A stretch of 64,000 bases of DNA from Citrobacter braakii (GCF_002075345.1 NZ_NAEW01000005.1:310001-374000); one strand, 5' to 3'. Shown: positions 20,169 to 29,160, numbered from the stretch's first letter. Notes: generated by a model not told the origin, from the sequence alone. Made by a program: numbers and translations.

Positions 20169-21914
20169 ATGATAAAACCGACGTTTTTACGCCGGGTAGC
20201 CATTGCTGCTCTGCTCTCAGGAAGTTGTTTTAGCGTTGCGGCCGCTCCGGCTGCACCGCCGCCGGTATCATACGGTGTTGAGGAGGATGTGTTCCATCCC
20301 GTGCGTGCGCAGCAGGGGATGGTGGCCTCCGTGGATGCGCTTGCCACTCAGGTGGGGGTGGATATTCTTAAACAGGGTGGGAATGCCGTCGATGCCGCCG
20401 TGGCCGTTGGCTACGCGCTGGCGGTGACGCATCCCCAGGCGGGCAATCTGGGCGGTGGCGGTTTTATGCTGCTGCGTACCAAAGACGGTAACACCACAGC
20501 GATTGATTTTCGCGAAATGGCCCCTGCTGGCGCGACCCGCGACATGTTCCTTGATGAGCAGGGCAACGCCGATGCGAAAAAGTCGCTGACCTCGCATCTG
20601 GCATCCGGTACGCCGGGTACCGTCGCGGGTTTCTCGCTGGCGCTGGAGAAATACGGCACGATGCCGCTGAACAAAGTGGTACGTCCGGCGATGAAGCTAG
20701 CGGAAGAGGGCTTTGTGGTTAATGACGCACTGGCCGACGATCTGAAAACCTATGGCAGTGAAGTGCTCCCTAATCACGAGAACAGCAAAGCCATTTTCTG
20801 GAAAGACGGTGAGCCGCTGAAAAAAGGCGATAAGCTGGTGCAAAAGAACCTGGCGAAAAGCCTGGAAATGATTGCCGAAAGCGGCCCTGATGCGTTTTAT
20901 AAAGGCGCTATTGCCGATCAGATCGCCGGGGAAATGCAGAAGAACGGCGGGCTGATGACCAAAGAGGACTTAGCCAGCTATAAAGCCGTGGAGCGTACGC
21001 CGATTAGCGGTGACTATCGCGGGTATCAGGTCTTCTCCATGCCGCCGCCGTCCTCTGGCGGTATTCACATCGTGCAGATCCTCAATATTCTTGAAAACTT
21101 TGATATGAAGAAATACGGGTTTGGCAGCGCCGACGCCATGCAGGTCATGGCTGAAGCGGAGAAGTATGCCTACGCTGACCGCTCGGAGTATCTGGGCGAT
21201 CCCGATTTTGTGAAAGTGCCATGGCAGGCACTGACCAACAAAGCCTATGCTAAAACGCTTGCCGATCAGATTGATATCAACAAGGCTAAGCCTTCCAGCC
21301 AGATTAAACCTGGCAAGCTCGCCCCGTATGAAAGCAATCAGACCACTCACTTCTCGGTGGTGGATAAAGACGGCAATGCCGTGGCGGTGACCTATACCCT
21401 GAATACCACCTTCGGGACCGGTATTGTGGCGGGTAACACTGGCATTCTGCTCAATAATGAAATGGACGACTTCTCTGCCAAGCCGGGCGTACCGAACGTA
21501 TACGGTCTGGTAGGCGGCGATGCCAACGCGGTCGGACCGAAGAAGCGTCCGCTGTCATCTATGTCGCCGACTATCGTGGTAAAAGATGGGAAAACCTGGC
21601 TGGTTACCGGCAGCCCAGGCGGGAGTCGAATTATCACTACTGTGCTGCAAATGGTGGTCAACAGCATTGATTTCGGGATGAACGTCGCCGAAGCGACCAA
21701 CGCACCACGCTTCCATCATCAGTGGTTGCCGGACGAGCTTCGTATTGAGAAGGGCTTCAGCCCGGATACAATCAAACTGCTGGAGCAAAAAGGACAGAAA
21801 GTAGCGCTGAAAGAAGCGATGGGCAGCACGCAGAGCATTATGGTTGGACCGGATGGCGCACTGTATGGCGCGTCCGACCCGCGTTCCGTGGATGATTTAA
21901 CGGCGGGTTACTGA
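20169..21914 (+). CDS. ggt: Ggt, periplasmic gamma-glutamyltranspeptidase
   Basis: The 581-residue proenzyme has an N-terminal signal peptide (about residues 1-25). It cleaves and transfers gamma-glutamyl groups of glutathione in the periplasm, allowing use of exogenous gamma-glutamyl peptides. It processes itself into large and small subunits. The new N-terminal nucleophile is the first Thr of TTHFSVVDKDG (Thr392 here, Thr391 in E. coli). The substrate-site motif PLSSMSPTIV and the oxyanion Gly-Gly pair SPGGSRI are present. It is followed by a strong terminator. Confidence 0.96.
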   Translation: MIKPTFLRRVAIAALLSGSCFSVAAAPAAPPPVSYGVEEDVFHPVRAQQGMVASVDALATQVGVDILKQGGNAVDAAVAVGYALAVTHPQAGNLGGGGFMLLRTKDGNTTAIDFREMAPAGATRDMFLDEQGNADAKKSLTSHLASGTPGTVAGFSLALEKYGTMPLNKVVRPAMKLAEEGFVVNDALADDLKTYGSEVLPNHENSKAIFWKDGEPLKKGDKLVQKNLAKSLEMIAESGPDAFYKGAIADQIAGEMQKNGGLMTKEDLASYKAVERTPISGDYRGYQVFSMPPPSSGGIHIVQILNILENFDMKKYGFGSADAMQVMAEAEKYAYADRSEYLGDPDFVKVPWQALTNKAYAKTLADQIDINKAKPSSQIKPGKLAPYESNQTTHFSVVDKDGNAVAVTYTLNTTFGTGIVAGNTGILLNNEMDDFSAKPGVPNVYGLVGGDANAVGPKKRPLSSMSPTIVVKDGKTWLVTGSPGGSRIITTVLQMVVNSIDFGMNVAEATNAPRFHHQWLPDELRIEKGFSPDTIKLLEQKGQKVALKEAMGSTQSIMVGPDGALYGASDPRSVDDLTAGY

Positions 21915-21921
21915 GGATAAT

Positions 21922-21950
21922 GGCCCTCTTCGCTGGAAGAGGGCCGGTTT
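21922..21950 (+). terminator. ggt intrinsic terminator
   Basis: A perfect stem GGCCCTCTTC / GAAGAGGGCC (21922-21931, 21936-21945) with a GCTG loop is followed by GGTTT. The T-run is short, so termination may be partial. Confidence 0.8.
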
Positions 21951-22081
21951 GGAAGGCCCAATGGCAGTTATTATAATTCATTGTCTCCAGGTAACCTTAC
22001 CTTCGTGTTGTTTTGCTCTCTTCATAGCCTTGTAAATATTTCTCCAGCGGCCAGGCAGTGCCTAAACCAACGATTTCACCG

Positions 22082-22984
22082 CTATCTTTTATCGATGATG
22101 AATGGCGCATATCGCTGCAGCGATTCAGACCAGCGGAATATTTGGCTGCTTTTATCCTGCAGGTTTACGCGCTCTAAATCATAAAACTCGTGCGTTTTTG
22201 CCGAACGCATTTTGAGGATATATTTACTTTCGCTGATGTCGTGCTGTCTTGTACCGTCTTTATTCCACTCTCCGGCGATGTCCGTATATTGATAAACAAG
22301 GTCGGAATACACGTTGATTATCCTGTTGTCTTTGATCGCATAGAGCTCCAGCACTTCATAAAATGCGCCGCCGCCGGAATACGCCTCAGAGTATCCACCG
22401 CGCACCCCAAACGCCAGCGTATCGGGTGCGATCCGGTACGGTGCCAGATCCAGTTTTGTATAATAGGCCAACGGTCTGACGGACTCATCATCGCTCTCTT
22501 TTTCGGCGGTTTTATTCCACTCAGAGAGTTGGTTTAATGGCTTTTCCGAGCGTGCAATCGGCGTTAGCTGTTGGTTCTGCCAGGAAAAAACGCCGAGATA
22601 TAATTTATTGGCGCGCCCGTTGCTGTAGTTTTCCGGACAGTTGTTATCCGCGTATTTCTTTGCCTGCCCGGCGTCGGCCGGATTGTCGGCGAAACAGGCG
22701 ACACCGATATATTTGCCGTCTTTGCCCCAGGCTTTGGCACCCGTGAGGATCAGGTTGTCAGGATCTTCATTCGGCGTAACCCAGGCAATCCACGCGTTCT
22801 CAGATAATCCCTGTGGAAGCTCGCCAAATCCTTTGGCAGGGGTTGCTCCCGCCATTTGCTCAGCAAAAATCTGTTTACCTTCCGGGTGTTGAATAGCGCT
22901 GGGCACGGAATCGAGATTTTGTACGGTAGTGGCGAAAGCAGGGGAGAGTGCTGCCAGCAACACCAGGGGAAGGTACTTTTTCAC
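22082..22984 (-). CDS. Predicted periplasmic protein of unknown function (300 aa)
   Basis: I do not recognise this protein. A GTG start with AAAGGA eight bases upstream gives a clear signal peptide (MKKYLPLVLLAALSPAFA|TTV). The mature protein has about 282 residues with no membrane helix. It has two cysteines (GVACFA and NNCPEN), likely one disulphide, many aromatic residues and a beta-rich pattern. It sits between ggt and yhhY, where E. coli K-12 carries other genes (yhhZ-yrhA-yrhB), so the site appears to be variable. Base composition resembles its neighbours. Confidence 0.8.
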   Translation of the reverse strand: MKKYLPLVLLAALSPAFATTVQNLDSVPSAIQHPEGKQIFAEQMAGATPAKGFGELPQGLSENAWIAWVTPNEDPDNLILTGAKAWGKDGKYIGVACFADNPADAGQAKKYADNNCPENYSNGRANKLYLGVFSWQNQQLTPIARSEKPLNQLSEWNKTAEKESDDESVRPLAYYTKLDLAPYRIAPDTLAFGVRGGYSEAYSGGGAFYEVLELYAIKDNRIINVYSDLVYQYTDIAGEWNKDGTRQHDISESKYILKMRSAKTHEFYDLERVNLQDKSSQIFRWSESLQRYAPFIIDKR

Positions 22985-23030
22985 TCTTGCGTCCTTTCAA
23001 TAAGAAGGGCGATAAGACTCGCCCTTAATT

Positions 23031-23519
23031 TTATTTCATACGCGCCATAAAGTAGGCATCAACGTATTCACCGTTGCGCAGGCCGTATTTCTTACCTGTG
23101 CCTTCGATTTCAAAGCCGTATTTCTTATACACCGCCACGGCCGGCTCATTATCAACAAATACCGTTAGCTCAATACGCTCGACGCGCAGCCAGTTGTCGC
23201 ACATGTCGATCATCGTGCGAATCAACGCGCTGGCAACGCCGCGATTGTGCCACCGTGCATCCACGCAGATACCAAAATCAGCCACGTGGCTGCGACGCGG
23301 GCGTTGCGCGACCTCAATACAGAGATGCCCCACGACGATATCGTCAATACAGGCAACCAGTTGTTTGACCCCGGCTTGCTCGGTTAGCCTCGCTTGCCAC
23401 ATCTCGAGGGAAGGATGAGGAACCTGTAGCGTGTTGTGGTACACCTCCGGCTGGGCGTGGATCTGACGAATTGCGTCGTAATCTTTCGGTTCAGCGTGGC
23501 GTATCACTATCTCACTCAT
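23031..23519 (-). CDS. yhhY: YhhY, GNAT-family amino-acid N-acetyltransferase
   Basis: The 162-residue single GNAT domain is equal in length to E. coli YhhY. The acetyl-CoA pyrophosphate loop is visible as WHNRGVASAL around residues 92-101. The family member acetylates amino groups of free amino acids or related metabolites and has been linked to detoxification of toxic amino acid analogues. It is transcribed away from ryhB, and its promoter region is adjacent to the ryhB Fur box. Confidence 0.92.
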   Translation of the reverse strand: MSEIVIRHAEPKDYDAIRQIHAQPEVYHNTLQVPHPSLEMWQARLTEQAGVKQLVACIDDIVVGHLCIEVAQRPRRSHVADFGICVDARWHNRGVASALIRTMIDMCDNWLRVERIELTVFVDNEPAVAVYKKYGFEIEGTGKKYGLRNGEYVDAYFMARMK

Positions 23520-23614
23520 TCCTTATCTCCAGCAGGGTTAATTGTGTATTTACACTCGCTGAGAAAGAAAATTCCGTCAACTGCATTTTTTTGCAAAAAG
23601 AAGTAGACAAGTGC

Positions 23615-23633
23615 GAATGAGAATGATTATTAT
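23615..23633 (+). promoter_or_regulatory. Fur box of ryhB
   Basis: GAATGAGAATGATTATTAT matches the 19-bp Fur consensus in most positions and overlaps the expected -10 region of ryhB, giving iron-dependent repression. Confidence 0.88.
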
Positions 23634-23639
23634 TGCTCT

Positions 23640-23734
23640 GCGTTCAGGGGAACCCCTACGGAGAACCTGAAAGCACGACATTGCTCACATTGCTTCCAGT
23701 ATTACTTTAGCCAGCTTTTGCTGGCTTTTTTTTT
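23640..23734 (+). ncRNA. ryhB: RyhB, iron-starvation small RNA
   Basis: This is an Hfq-dependent sRNA that pairs with mRNAs of iron-using proteins (for example sodB, sdh, iscS) when Fur is inactive. The conserved pairing core from GAGAACCTGAAAGCACGAC through TTGCTTCCAGTATTAC is intact. It ends in the terminator AGCCAGC-TTTT-GCTGGCT (23709-23726) plus a long T-run. The location between yhhY and yhhX is the E. coli locus. The 5' hairpin (CAGGGGAACCCCTACG) and the terminator loop differ from E. coli. Confidence 0.93.
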
Positions 23735-23975
23735 GAGGTTTTGTGTCTGCCTGGCTTACTTGCCATTTCGTCCTCGGGAAGTGCTCGTGCTCCTCACGTA
23801 CATTTAGTACGCTCCGGGCCCTGCGCGCTTGCCGTGAACAAACTGCCTGCGACGCCGACGGCCGATCCTGTCGCCCTGTGGTGCAGTTCAAGCGCCATCC
23901 GGCAAAGAATCCAACATTCAGTCTCCAGCCGCTTTGCGCTATGGTGTAGACAATCACCTTCGAAAGGATCGTCTC
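23735..23975. other. yhhX leader region; no gene seen
   Basis: This is 241 bp between the ryhB terminator and yhhX. It is G+C-richer than its surroundings. It contains a segment (about 23795-23835, CACGTACATTTAGTACGCTCC) that resembles the central palindrome of ERIC elements, without recognisable ERIC ends. The ribosome binding site AAGGA of yhhX lies at its end. Reading frames here look like chance. Confidence 0.4.
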
Positions 23976-25013
23976 ATGACCTTACACTGCGCATTTATTG
24001 GTTTTGGTAAAAGCACCACTCGCTACCATTTGCCGTACGTCCTCAATCGCAAAAATAGCTGGCATGTCGCGCACATTTTTCGCCGCCACGCCAAGCCGGA
24101 AGAGCAGGCGCCACAATATTCACATATTCACTTCACCAGTGACCTTGACGAGATCTTAAACGATCCGCAGGTGAAGCTGGTGATCGTCTGTACCCATGCT
24201 GACAGCCATTTTGAATACGCCAAACGCGCGCTGGAAGCGGGTAAAAACGTGTTGGTTGAGAAACCCTTCACGCCGACGCTTGCGCAAGCAAAAGCACTGT
24301 TCGAACTGGCGCAAAGCAAAGGGCTGACCGTTACGCCATATCAGAACCGTCGTTTTGATTCCTGCTTCCTCACCGCTAAAAAAGCGATTGAGAGCGGCAA
24401 GCTCGGCGAAATTGTTGAGGTTGAAAGCCATTTCGATTACTACCGCCCCGAGGCGGAAACCAAGCCGGGACTGCCGCAGGACGGCGCATTCTATGGTCTG
24501 GGCGTACACACCATGGATCAGATTATCTCGCTGTTCGGTCGTCCCGATTGCGTGGCCTATGACATCCGCAGCCTGCGCAACAAAGCGAACCCGGATGATA
24601 CCTTTGAAGCACAGCTGTTCTACGGCTCCCTGAAAGCCATTGTTAAAACCAGTCACTTGGTGAAAATCGACTATCCGAAGTTTATCGTTCACGGTACCAA
24701 AGGCTCGTTTGTGAAGTACGGCATCGACCAGCAGGAAACCAGCCTGAAGGCCAATATCATGCCAGGTGAGCCAGGTTTCGCTGCTGACGATTCCATTGGG
24801 ATGCTGGAGTACGTCAACGATGACGGCTTGACGGTAAAAGAAGAGGTGCAGCCGGAAGTGGGGGACTATGGTCGCGTCTATGATGCGCTTTACCAGACGC
24901 TGACAGCCGGTACGCCTAATTATGTCAAGGAATCTGAAGTTCTTACCAATCTGGAACTCCTCGAACGCGCCTTTGAACAGGCTTCTCCGGCGACGATAAC
25001 TCTCGCCAAATAG
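23976..25013 (+). CDS. yhhX: YhhX, Gfo/Idh/MocA-family oxidoreductase
   Basis: The start at 23976 (MTLHCAFIGFGKST) with AAGGA upstream gives 345 residues, as in E. coli. It is a two-domain NAD(P)-dependent dehydrogenase: an N-terminal Rossmann fold (GFGKS near residues 9-13), the conserved lysine of EKPFTPT, and a C-terminal beta-sheet substrate domain. The substrate is unknown. It is transcribed downstream of ryhB on the same strand and separated from it by a terminator. Confidence 0.92.
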   Translation: MTLHCAFIGFGKSTTRYHLPYVLNRKNSWHVAHIFRRHAKPEEQAPQYSHIHFTSDLDEILNDPQVKLVIVCTHADSHFEYAKRALEAGKNVLVEKPFTPTLAQAKALFELAQSKGLTVTPYQNRRFDSCFLTAKKAIESGKLGEIVEVESHFDYYRPEAETKPGLPQDGAFYGLGVHTMDQIISLFGRPDCVAYDIRSLRNKANPDDTFEAQLFYGSLKAIVKTSHLVKIDYPKFIVHGTKGSFVKYGIDQQETSLKANIMPGEPGFAADDSIGMLEYVNDDGLTVKEEVQPEVGDYGRVYDALYQTLTAGTPNYVKESEVLTNLELLERAFEQASPATITLAK

Positions 25014-25021
25014 CCTGCGCA

Positions 25022-25068
25022 GACTCCTCTGGGCTTGTTCATTTTTTTTGAACAGAGGAGTCAATTTT
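25022..25068 (+). terminator. Hairpin terminator after yhhX
   Basis: An outer stem GACTCCTC / GAGGAGTC and an inner stem TGTTC / GAACA with a T-rich loop are followed by CAATTTT. The T-run is weak, but the position 8 nt after the stop fits a terminator. Confidence 0.75.
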
Positions 25069-25136
25069 CACCCTCTATGATCCCCGGCGGATTGAGTCCA
25101 CACTTACTCCATCGAAAACATCTGGGGGTGAACACA

Positions 25137-25832
25137 ATGATCTACTTACGCAAAGCTAATGACCGTGGCCACGCTAATCATGGCTGGCTCGATTCCTGGC
25201 ATACCTTCTCTTTTGCCAACTACTATGATCCAAATTTTATGGGGTTCTCGGCACTGCGCGTGATTAACGATGACGTGATCGACGCAGGTCAGGGCTTTGG
25301 TACTCATCCCCATAAAGACATGGAAATCCTGACTTACGTGCTGGAAGGCGCGGTGGAACATCAGGACAGCATGGGGAACAAAGAGCAGGTTCCGGCCGGT
25401 GAGTTCCAGATAATGAGCGCCGGGACGGGGATCCGTCACTCGGAGTACAACCCGAGCAATACTGAGAAGCTGCATCTGTATCAGATTTGGATCATGCCGC
25501 AGGAAAACGGTATTACCCCACGCTATGAGCAGCGCCGTTTTGATGCCGCTCAGGGTAAACAACTGGTGCTGTCGCCGGATGCCCGTGATGGCTCGCTGAA
25601 AGTGTACCAGGATATGGAACTGTACCGTTGGGCACTGATCAAAGATGAGCAGTCGGTGCATCAGATTGCCGCTGAACGCCGCGTCTGGATCCAGGTAGTA
25701 AAAGGTAACGTGACAATTAACGGGACCAAAGCGACCACCAGTGATGGTCTGGCAATCTGGGATGAGCAGGCCATTTCTATTCATGCCGACAGCGACAGCG
25801 AAGTGTTGTTGTTTGATCTGCCGCCAGTATAA
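25137..25832 (+). CDS. yhhW: YhhW, pirin-like quercetin 2,3-dioxygenase
   Basis: The start at 25137 (MIYLRKAN), preceded by GGGGGTG, gives 231 residues, identical in length to E. coli YhhW. It is a bicupin of the pirin family. The metal ligands His57, His59 (GTHPHKDME), His101 and Glu103 (GIRHSEYNP) are all present. The E. coli protein has quercetinase activity in vitro, but its physiological substrate is unknown. An ERIC element begins two bases after its stop. Confidence 0.94.
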   Translation: MIYLRKANDRGHANHGWLDSWHTFSFANYYDPNFMGFSALRVINDDVIDAGQGFGTHPHKDMEILTYVLEGAVEHQDSMGNKEQVPAGEFQIMSAGTGIRHSEYNPSNTEKLHLYQIWIMPQENGITPRYEQRRFDAAQGKQLVLSPDARDGSLKVYQDMELYRWALIKDEQSVHQIAAERRVWIQVVKGNVTINGTKATTSDGLAIWDEQAISIHADSDSEVLLFDLPPV

Positions 25833-25834
25833 AA

Positions 25835-25960
25835 ATACACGGCATCCTTCAAGCTGCATCTGTGTTGGCTTTCCTCGCTCACCCCGGTCGCGTACTTAAT
25901 GTACGCTCCCGGGGATTTACTGCGTCGCCGCCTTGATGCAACTCGAATGATTTTGTGTAT
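25835..25960. repeat. ERIC element after yhhW
   Basis: The element is exactly 126 bp with palindromic termini ATACAC / GTGTAT, containing TTCAAGCTGCAT, the CGCTCACCCCGG segment and the core CGTACTTAATGTACGCTCC. It lies between yhhW and gntR. Confidence 0.9.
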
Positions 25961-26055
25961 TTCTCACAATAAAAAACTCCTTTTTTTCTCTGCGAAGGTT
26001 CACGCACGTCCGTGGTAAACTGGGGGAATCTATCCCTTTTTAACGCTTCAGGACG

Positions 26056-27051
26056 ATGAAAAAGAAAAGACCCGTACTTCAGGATGTAGCCGACCGCGTG
26101 GGCGTGACCAAAATGACGGTCAGCCGCTTTTTGCGTAACCCGGAGCAGGTCTCCGTGGCGCTGCGGGGCAAAATTGCCGCTGCACTTGATGAGCTGGGTT
26201 ATATTCCCAATCGCGCTCCTGATATCCTTTCTAACGCCACCAGCCGCGCTATCGGCGTGCTGTTACCGTCTCTCACCAACCAGGTTTTTGCTGAAGTGCT
26301 TCGCGGCATTGAGGCTGTCACTGACGCTCATGGTTATCAAACCATGCTGGCGCACTACGGCTATAAGCCTGAGATGGAACAAGAGCGTCTGGAATCGATG
26401 CTGTCGTGGAATATTGATGGCCTGATCCTCACCGAACGTAGCCATACGCCCCGTACGCTGAAAATGATTGAGGTTGCCGGTATCCCGGTGGTTGAGCTGA
26501 TGGACAGCCAGTCCCCATGCCTTGATATTGCCGTGGGCTTCGACAACTTCGAAGCCGCGCGTCAGATGACAGCCGCTATCATCGCCCGCGGGCACCGTCA
26601 TGTTGCCTATCTTGGCGCACGCCTTGATGAACGTACTATCATCAAACAGAGAGGCTACGAGCAGGCAATGCGCGATGCCGACCTGGTGCCGTACAGCGTG
26701 ATGGTGGAACAGTCCTCTTCCTACTCCTCCGGTATTGAACTTATCCGTCAGGCGCGGCGTGAATACCCGCAGCTTGATGGTGTCTTTTGTACCAACGATG
26801 ACCTGGCGGTAGGGGCGGCCTTCGAATGCCAGCGTTTAGGGCTGAAAATCCCTGATGACATGGCGATTGCCGGATTCCACGGTCACGACATCGGGCAGGT
26901 GATGGAGCCGCGTCTGGCGAGCGTGCTCACGCCGCGTGAACGCATGGGCAGCATTGGCGCAGAACGTCTGCTGGCGCGCATCCGCGGTGAAGCCGTCACA
27001 CCTAAAATGTTAGATTTAGGTTTCACCTTGTCACCGGGCGGATCTATTTAA
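26056..27051 (+). CDS. gntR: GntR, gluconate repressor (LacI family)
   Basis: The 331-residue LacI/GalR-family regulator matches E. coli GntR in length. It has an N-terminal helix-turn-helix (LQDVADRVGVTKMTVSRFLRN, residues 8-28 approximately), the hinge helix, and a periplasmic-binding-protein-like sensor domain that binds gluconate. It represses gntK-gntU, gntT and the Entner-Doudoroff genes. Two operators lie downstream, in front of gntK, and two more in front of gntT. Confidence 0.95.
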   Translation: MKKKRPVLQDVADRVGVTKMTVSRFLRNPEQVSVALRGKIAAALDELGYIPNRAPDILSNATSRAIGVLLPSLTNQVFAEVLRGIEAVTDAHGYQTMLAHYGYKPEMEQERLESMLSWNIDGLILTERSHTPRTLKMIEVAGIPVVELMDSQSPCLDIAVGFDNFEAARQMTAAIIARGHRHVAYLGARLDERTIIKQRGYEQAMRDADLVPYSVMVEQSSSYSSGIELIRQARREYPQLDGVFCTNDDLAVGAAFECQRLGLKIPDDMAIAGFHGHDIGQVMEPRLASVLTPRERMGSIGAERLLARIRGEAVTPKMLDLGFTLSPGGSI

Positions 27052-27130
27052 GCCAACAAGTTTGAAGTAGCTCACACTTATACACTTCGAGCACGAATGG
27101 ATATTGCTTCTCTATTTATCCGGCTGGACA

Positions 27131-27160
27131 ATGTTACCGATAACAGTTACCCGTAACAAT
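27131..27160 (+). promoter_or_regulatory. Tandem GntR operators of gntKU
   Basis: ATGTTACCGATAACAG (27131-27146) and AGTTACCCGTAACAAT (27145-27160) are two GntR-type palindromes overlapping by two bases and lying 33 bp ahead of gntK. Confidence 0.85.
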
Positions 27161-27192
27161 TTCCTGATTCTTGTACCAGTGGGGGCAACGCT

Positions 27193-27723
27193 TTGAGCAC
27201 GACTAATCATGATCACCACGTTTACGTTCTGATGGGCGTATCGGGCAGCGGTAAATCTGCTGTCGCCAGCGAAGTGGCGCATCAACTGCAGGCCGCGTTT
27301 CTTGATGGCGATTTTCTCCATCCGCGCAGCAACATCATGAAAATGGCTTCTGGTGAGCCACTCAACGATGACGACCGCAAACCGTGGTTACAGGCGTTGA
27401 ATGACGCCGCCTTTGCGATGCAGCGTACCAACAAGGTTTCGCTGATCGTCTGTTCCGCCCTGAAAAAAGTCTACCGCGACCAGCTACGCGACGGTAACCC
27501 GAACCTCTCTTTCATCTATCTGAAAGGGGATTTTGACGTTATCGAAAGCCGCCTGAAAGCGCGTAAAGGCCACTTCTTCAAAACGCAGATGCTGGTGACC
27601 CAGTTTGAAGCGCTGGAAGAACCGGGTGCGAATGAAAACGATGTACTGGTGGTCGATATCGATCAACCACTGGACGGTGTGGTCGCCAGCACCATTGAGG
27701 TTATTAACCAGGGCAGTAAGTAG
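27193..27723 (+). CDS. gntK: GntK, thermoresistant gluconokinase
   Basis: The 176-residue P-loop kinase phosphorylates gluconate to 6-phosphogluconate. Walker A is GVSGSGKS (15-22). The frame begins with a TTG start codon, preceded by GTGGGGGC; the TTG-encoded start gives the conserved N-terminus MSTTNHDHH. It overlaps gntU by one base and is controlled by the two GntR operators upstream. Confidence 0.94.
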   Translation: MSTTNHDHHVYVLMGVSGSGKSAVASEVAHQLQAAFLDGDFLHPRSNIMKMASGEPLNDDDRKPWLQALNDAAFAMQRTNKVSLIVCSALKKVYRDQLRDGNPNLSFIYLKGDFDVIESRLKARKGHFFKTQMLVTQFEALEEPGANENDVLVVDIDQPLDGVVASTIEVINQGSK

Positions 27724-29063
27724 TGAGTACATTAACGCTTGTTTTAACAGCAGTAGGGTCTGTTTTATTACTGCTGTTTTTAGTGATGAAGGCGCGTATG
27801 CACGCCTTCGTTGCTTTGATGGTGGTATCCATTGGTGCAGGTCTCTTTTCCGGTATGCCGCTCGATAAAATCGCGGCGACCATGGAAAAAGGGATGGGAG
27901 GCACGCTCGGTTTCCTGGCGATTGTTGTGGCGCTGGGGGCGATGTTCGGCAAGATTTTGCATGAGACCGGAGCTGTCGATCAGATTGCCGTCAAAATGCT
28001 GAAATCCTTCGGTCACAGCCGCGCACATTATGCGATTGGCCTGGCCGGTCTGATTTGCGCGCTGCCGCTGTTCTTTGAGGTGGCGATTGTGCTGCTGATT
28101 AGCGTGGCATTCTCAATGGCGCGCCATACGGGGACGAACCTGGTTAAGCTTGTGATCCCGCTGTTTGCGGGCGTAGCGGCTGCTGCGGCATTCCTGCTGC
28201 CTGGGCCTGCGCCGATGCTGCTGGCCTCTCAGATGCACGCCGACTTTGGCTGGATGATCCTGATTGGCCTGTGTGCCGCGATTCCGGGCATGATTATCGC
28301 CGGGCCGCTGTGGGGGAATTTCATCAGCCGTTACGTCGAGCTGCACGTACCGGAAGATATTTCCGAGCCGCATCTGGGCGAAGGCAAAATGCCGTCCTTT
28401 GGCTTCAGCTTATCGCTTATCCTGCTGCCGCTGGTGCTGGTGGGACTGAAAACTATCGCCGCACGCTTTGTTCCGGTTGGTTCTACAACCTATGAATGGT
28501 TCGAGTTTATCGGTCACCCGTTTACCGCGATTCTGGTTGCCTGTCTGGTGGCGATTTACGGTCTGGCGGTGCGCCAGGGCATGCCAAAAGACCGCGTGAT
28601 GGAGATCTGTGGTCATGCGCTGCAGCCGGCGGGGATTATTCTGCTGGTGATTGGTGCGGGCGGTGTGTTCAAACAGGTTCTGGTTGATTCTGGCGTCGGT
28701 CCGGCGCTGGGCGAAGCGTTAACCGGTATGGGCTTGCCGATTGCCATCACCTGCTTCGTGCTGGCGGCGGCGGTGCGTATCATTCAGGGTTCCGCGACTG
28801 TGGCCTGCTTAACGGCGGTCGGTCTGGTGATGCCGGTGATTGAGCAGTTGAACTACTCCGGTGCCCAGATGGCGGCACTGTCTATCTGTATCGCGGGCGG
28901 CTCTATCGTGGTCAGCCACGTTAACGACGCCGGTTTCTGGTTGTTCGGTAAATTTACCGGTGCGACCGAAGCGCAAACGCTGAAGACCTGGACGATGATG
29001 GAAACCATCCTCGGCACGGTCGGTGCGATTGTCGGTATGATTGCCTTTCAGCTGTTGAGCTGA
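27723..29063 (+). CDS. gntU: GntU, low-affinity gluconate permease
   Basis: The 446-residue GntP-family inner-membrane transporter has about 12-14 hydrophobic segments. It has a GTG start sharing one base with the gntK stop, consistent with translational coupling. The family motif SGSATVA-type segment (IIQGSATVACLTAVG) and SHVNDAGFWLF are conserved. It is a paralogue of GntT in the same window. Some E. coli K-12 annotations split this gene; here the frame is intact. Confidence 0.95.
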   Translation: MSTLTLVLTAVGSVLLLLFLVMKARMHAFVALMVVSIGAGLFSGMPLDKIAATMEKGMGGTLGFLAIVVALGAMFGKILHETGAVDQIAVKMLKSFGHSRAHYAIGLAGLICALPLFFEVAIVLLISVAFSMARHTGTNLVKLVIPLFAGVAAAAAFLLPGPAPMLLASQMHADFGWMILIGLCAAIPGMIIAGPLWGNFISRYVELHVPEDISEPHLGEGKMPSFGFSLSLILLPLVLVGLKTIAARFVPVGSTTYEWFEFIGHPFTAILVACLVAIYGLAVRQGMPKDRVMEICGHALQPAGIILLVIGAGGVFKQVLVDSGVGPALGEALTGMGLPIAITCFVLAAAVRIIQGSATVACLTAVGLVMPVIEQLNYSGAQMAALSICIAGGSIVVSHVNDAGFWLFGKFTGATEAQTLKTWTMMETILGTVGAIVGMIAFQLLS

Positions 29064-29070
29064 TGGTATT

Positions 29071-29160
29071 GCCCGGTGGCGCTTGCGCTTACCGGGCCTG
29101 GAAACGAGCACACATCCACACCGTAGGCCGGGTAAGCGCAAGCGCTACCCGGCTTTTTTA
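29071..29160. repeat. BIME after gntU, doubling as terminator
   Basis: Two inverted REP units (GCCCGGTGGCGC...ACCGGGCCT and GTAGGCCGGGTAAGCGC...GCTACCCGGC) are followed by a T-run (29154-29159). It separates gntU from the convergent 148-residue gene, whose stop touches the T-run. Confidence 0.85.

Noticed and set aside
23685-24010. Frames overlapping ryhB and the yhhX leader on both strands
   Set aside because: They run through the RyhB terminator or the yhhX start. No supporting initiation signals were seen.
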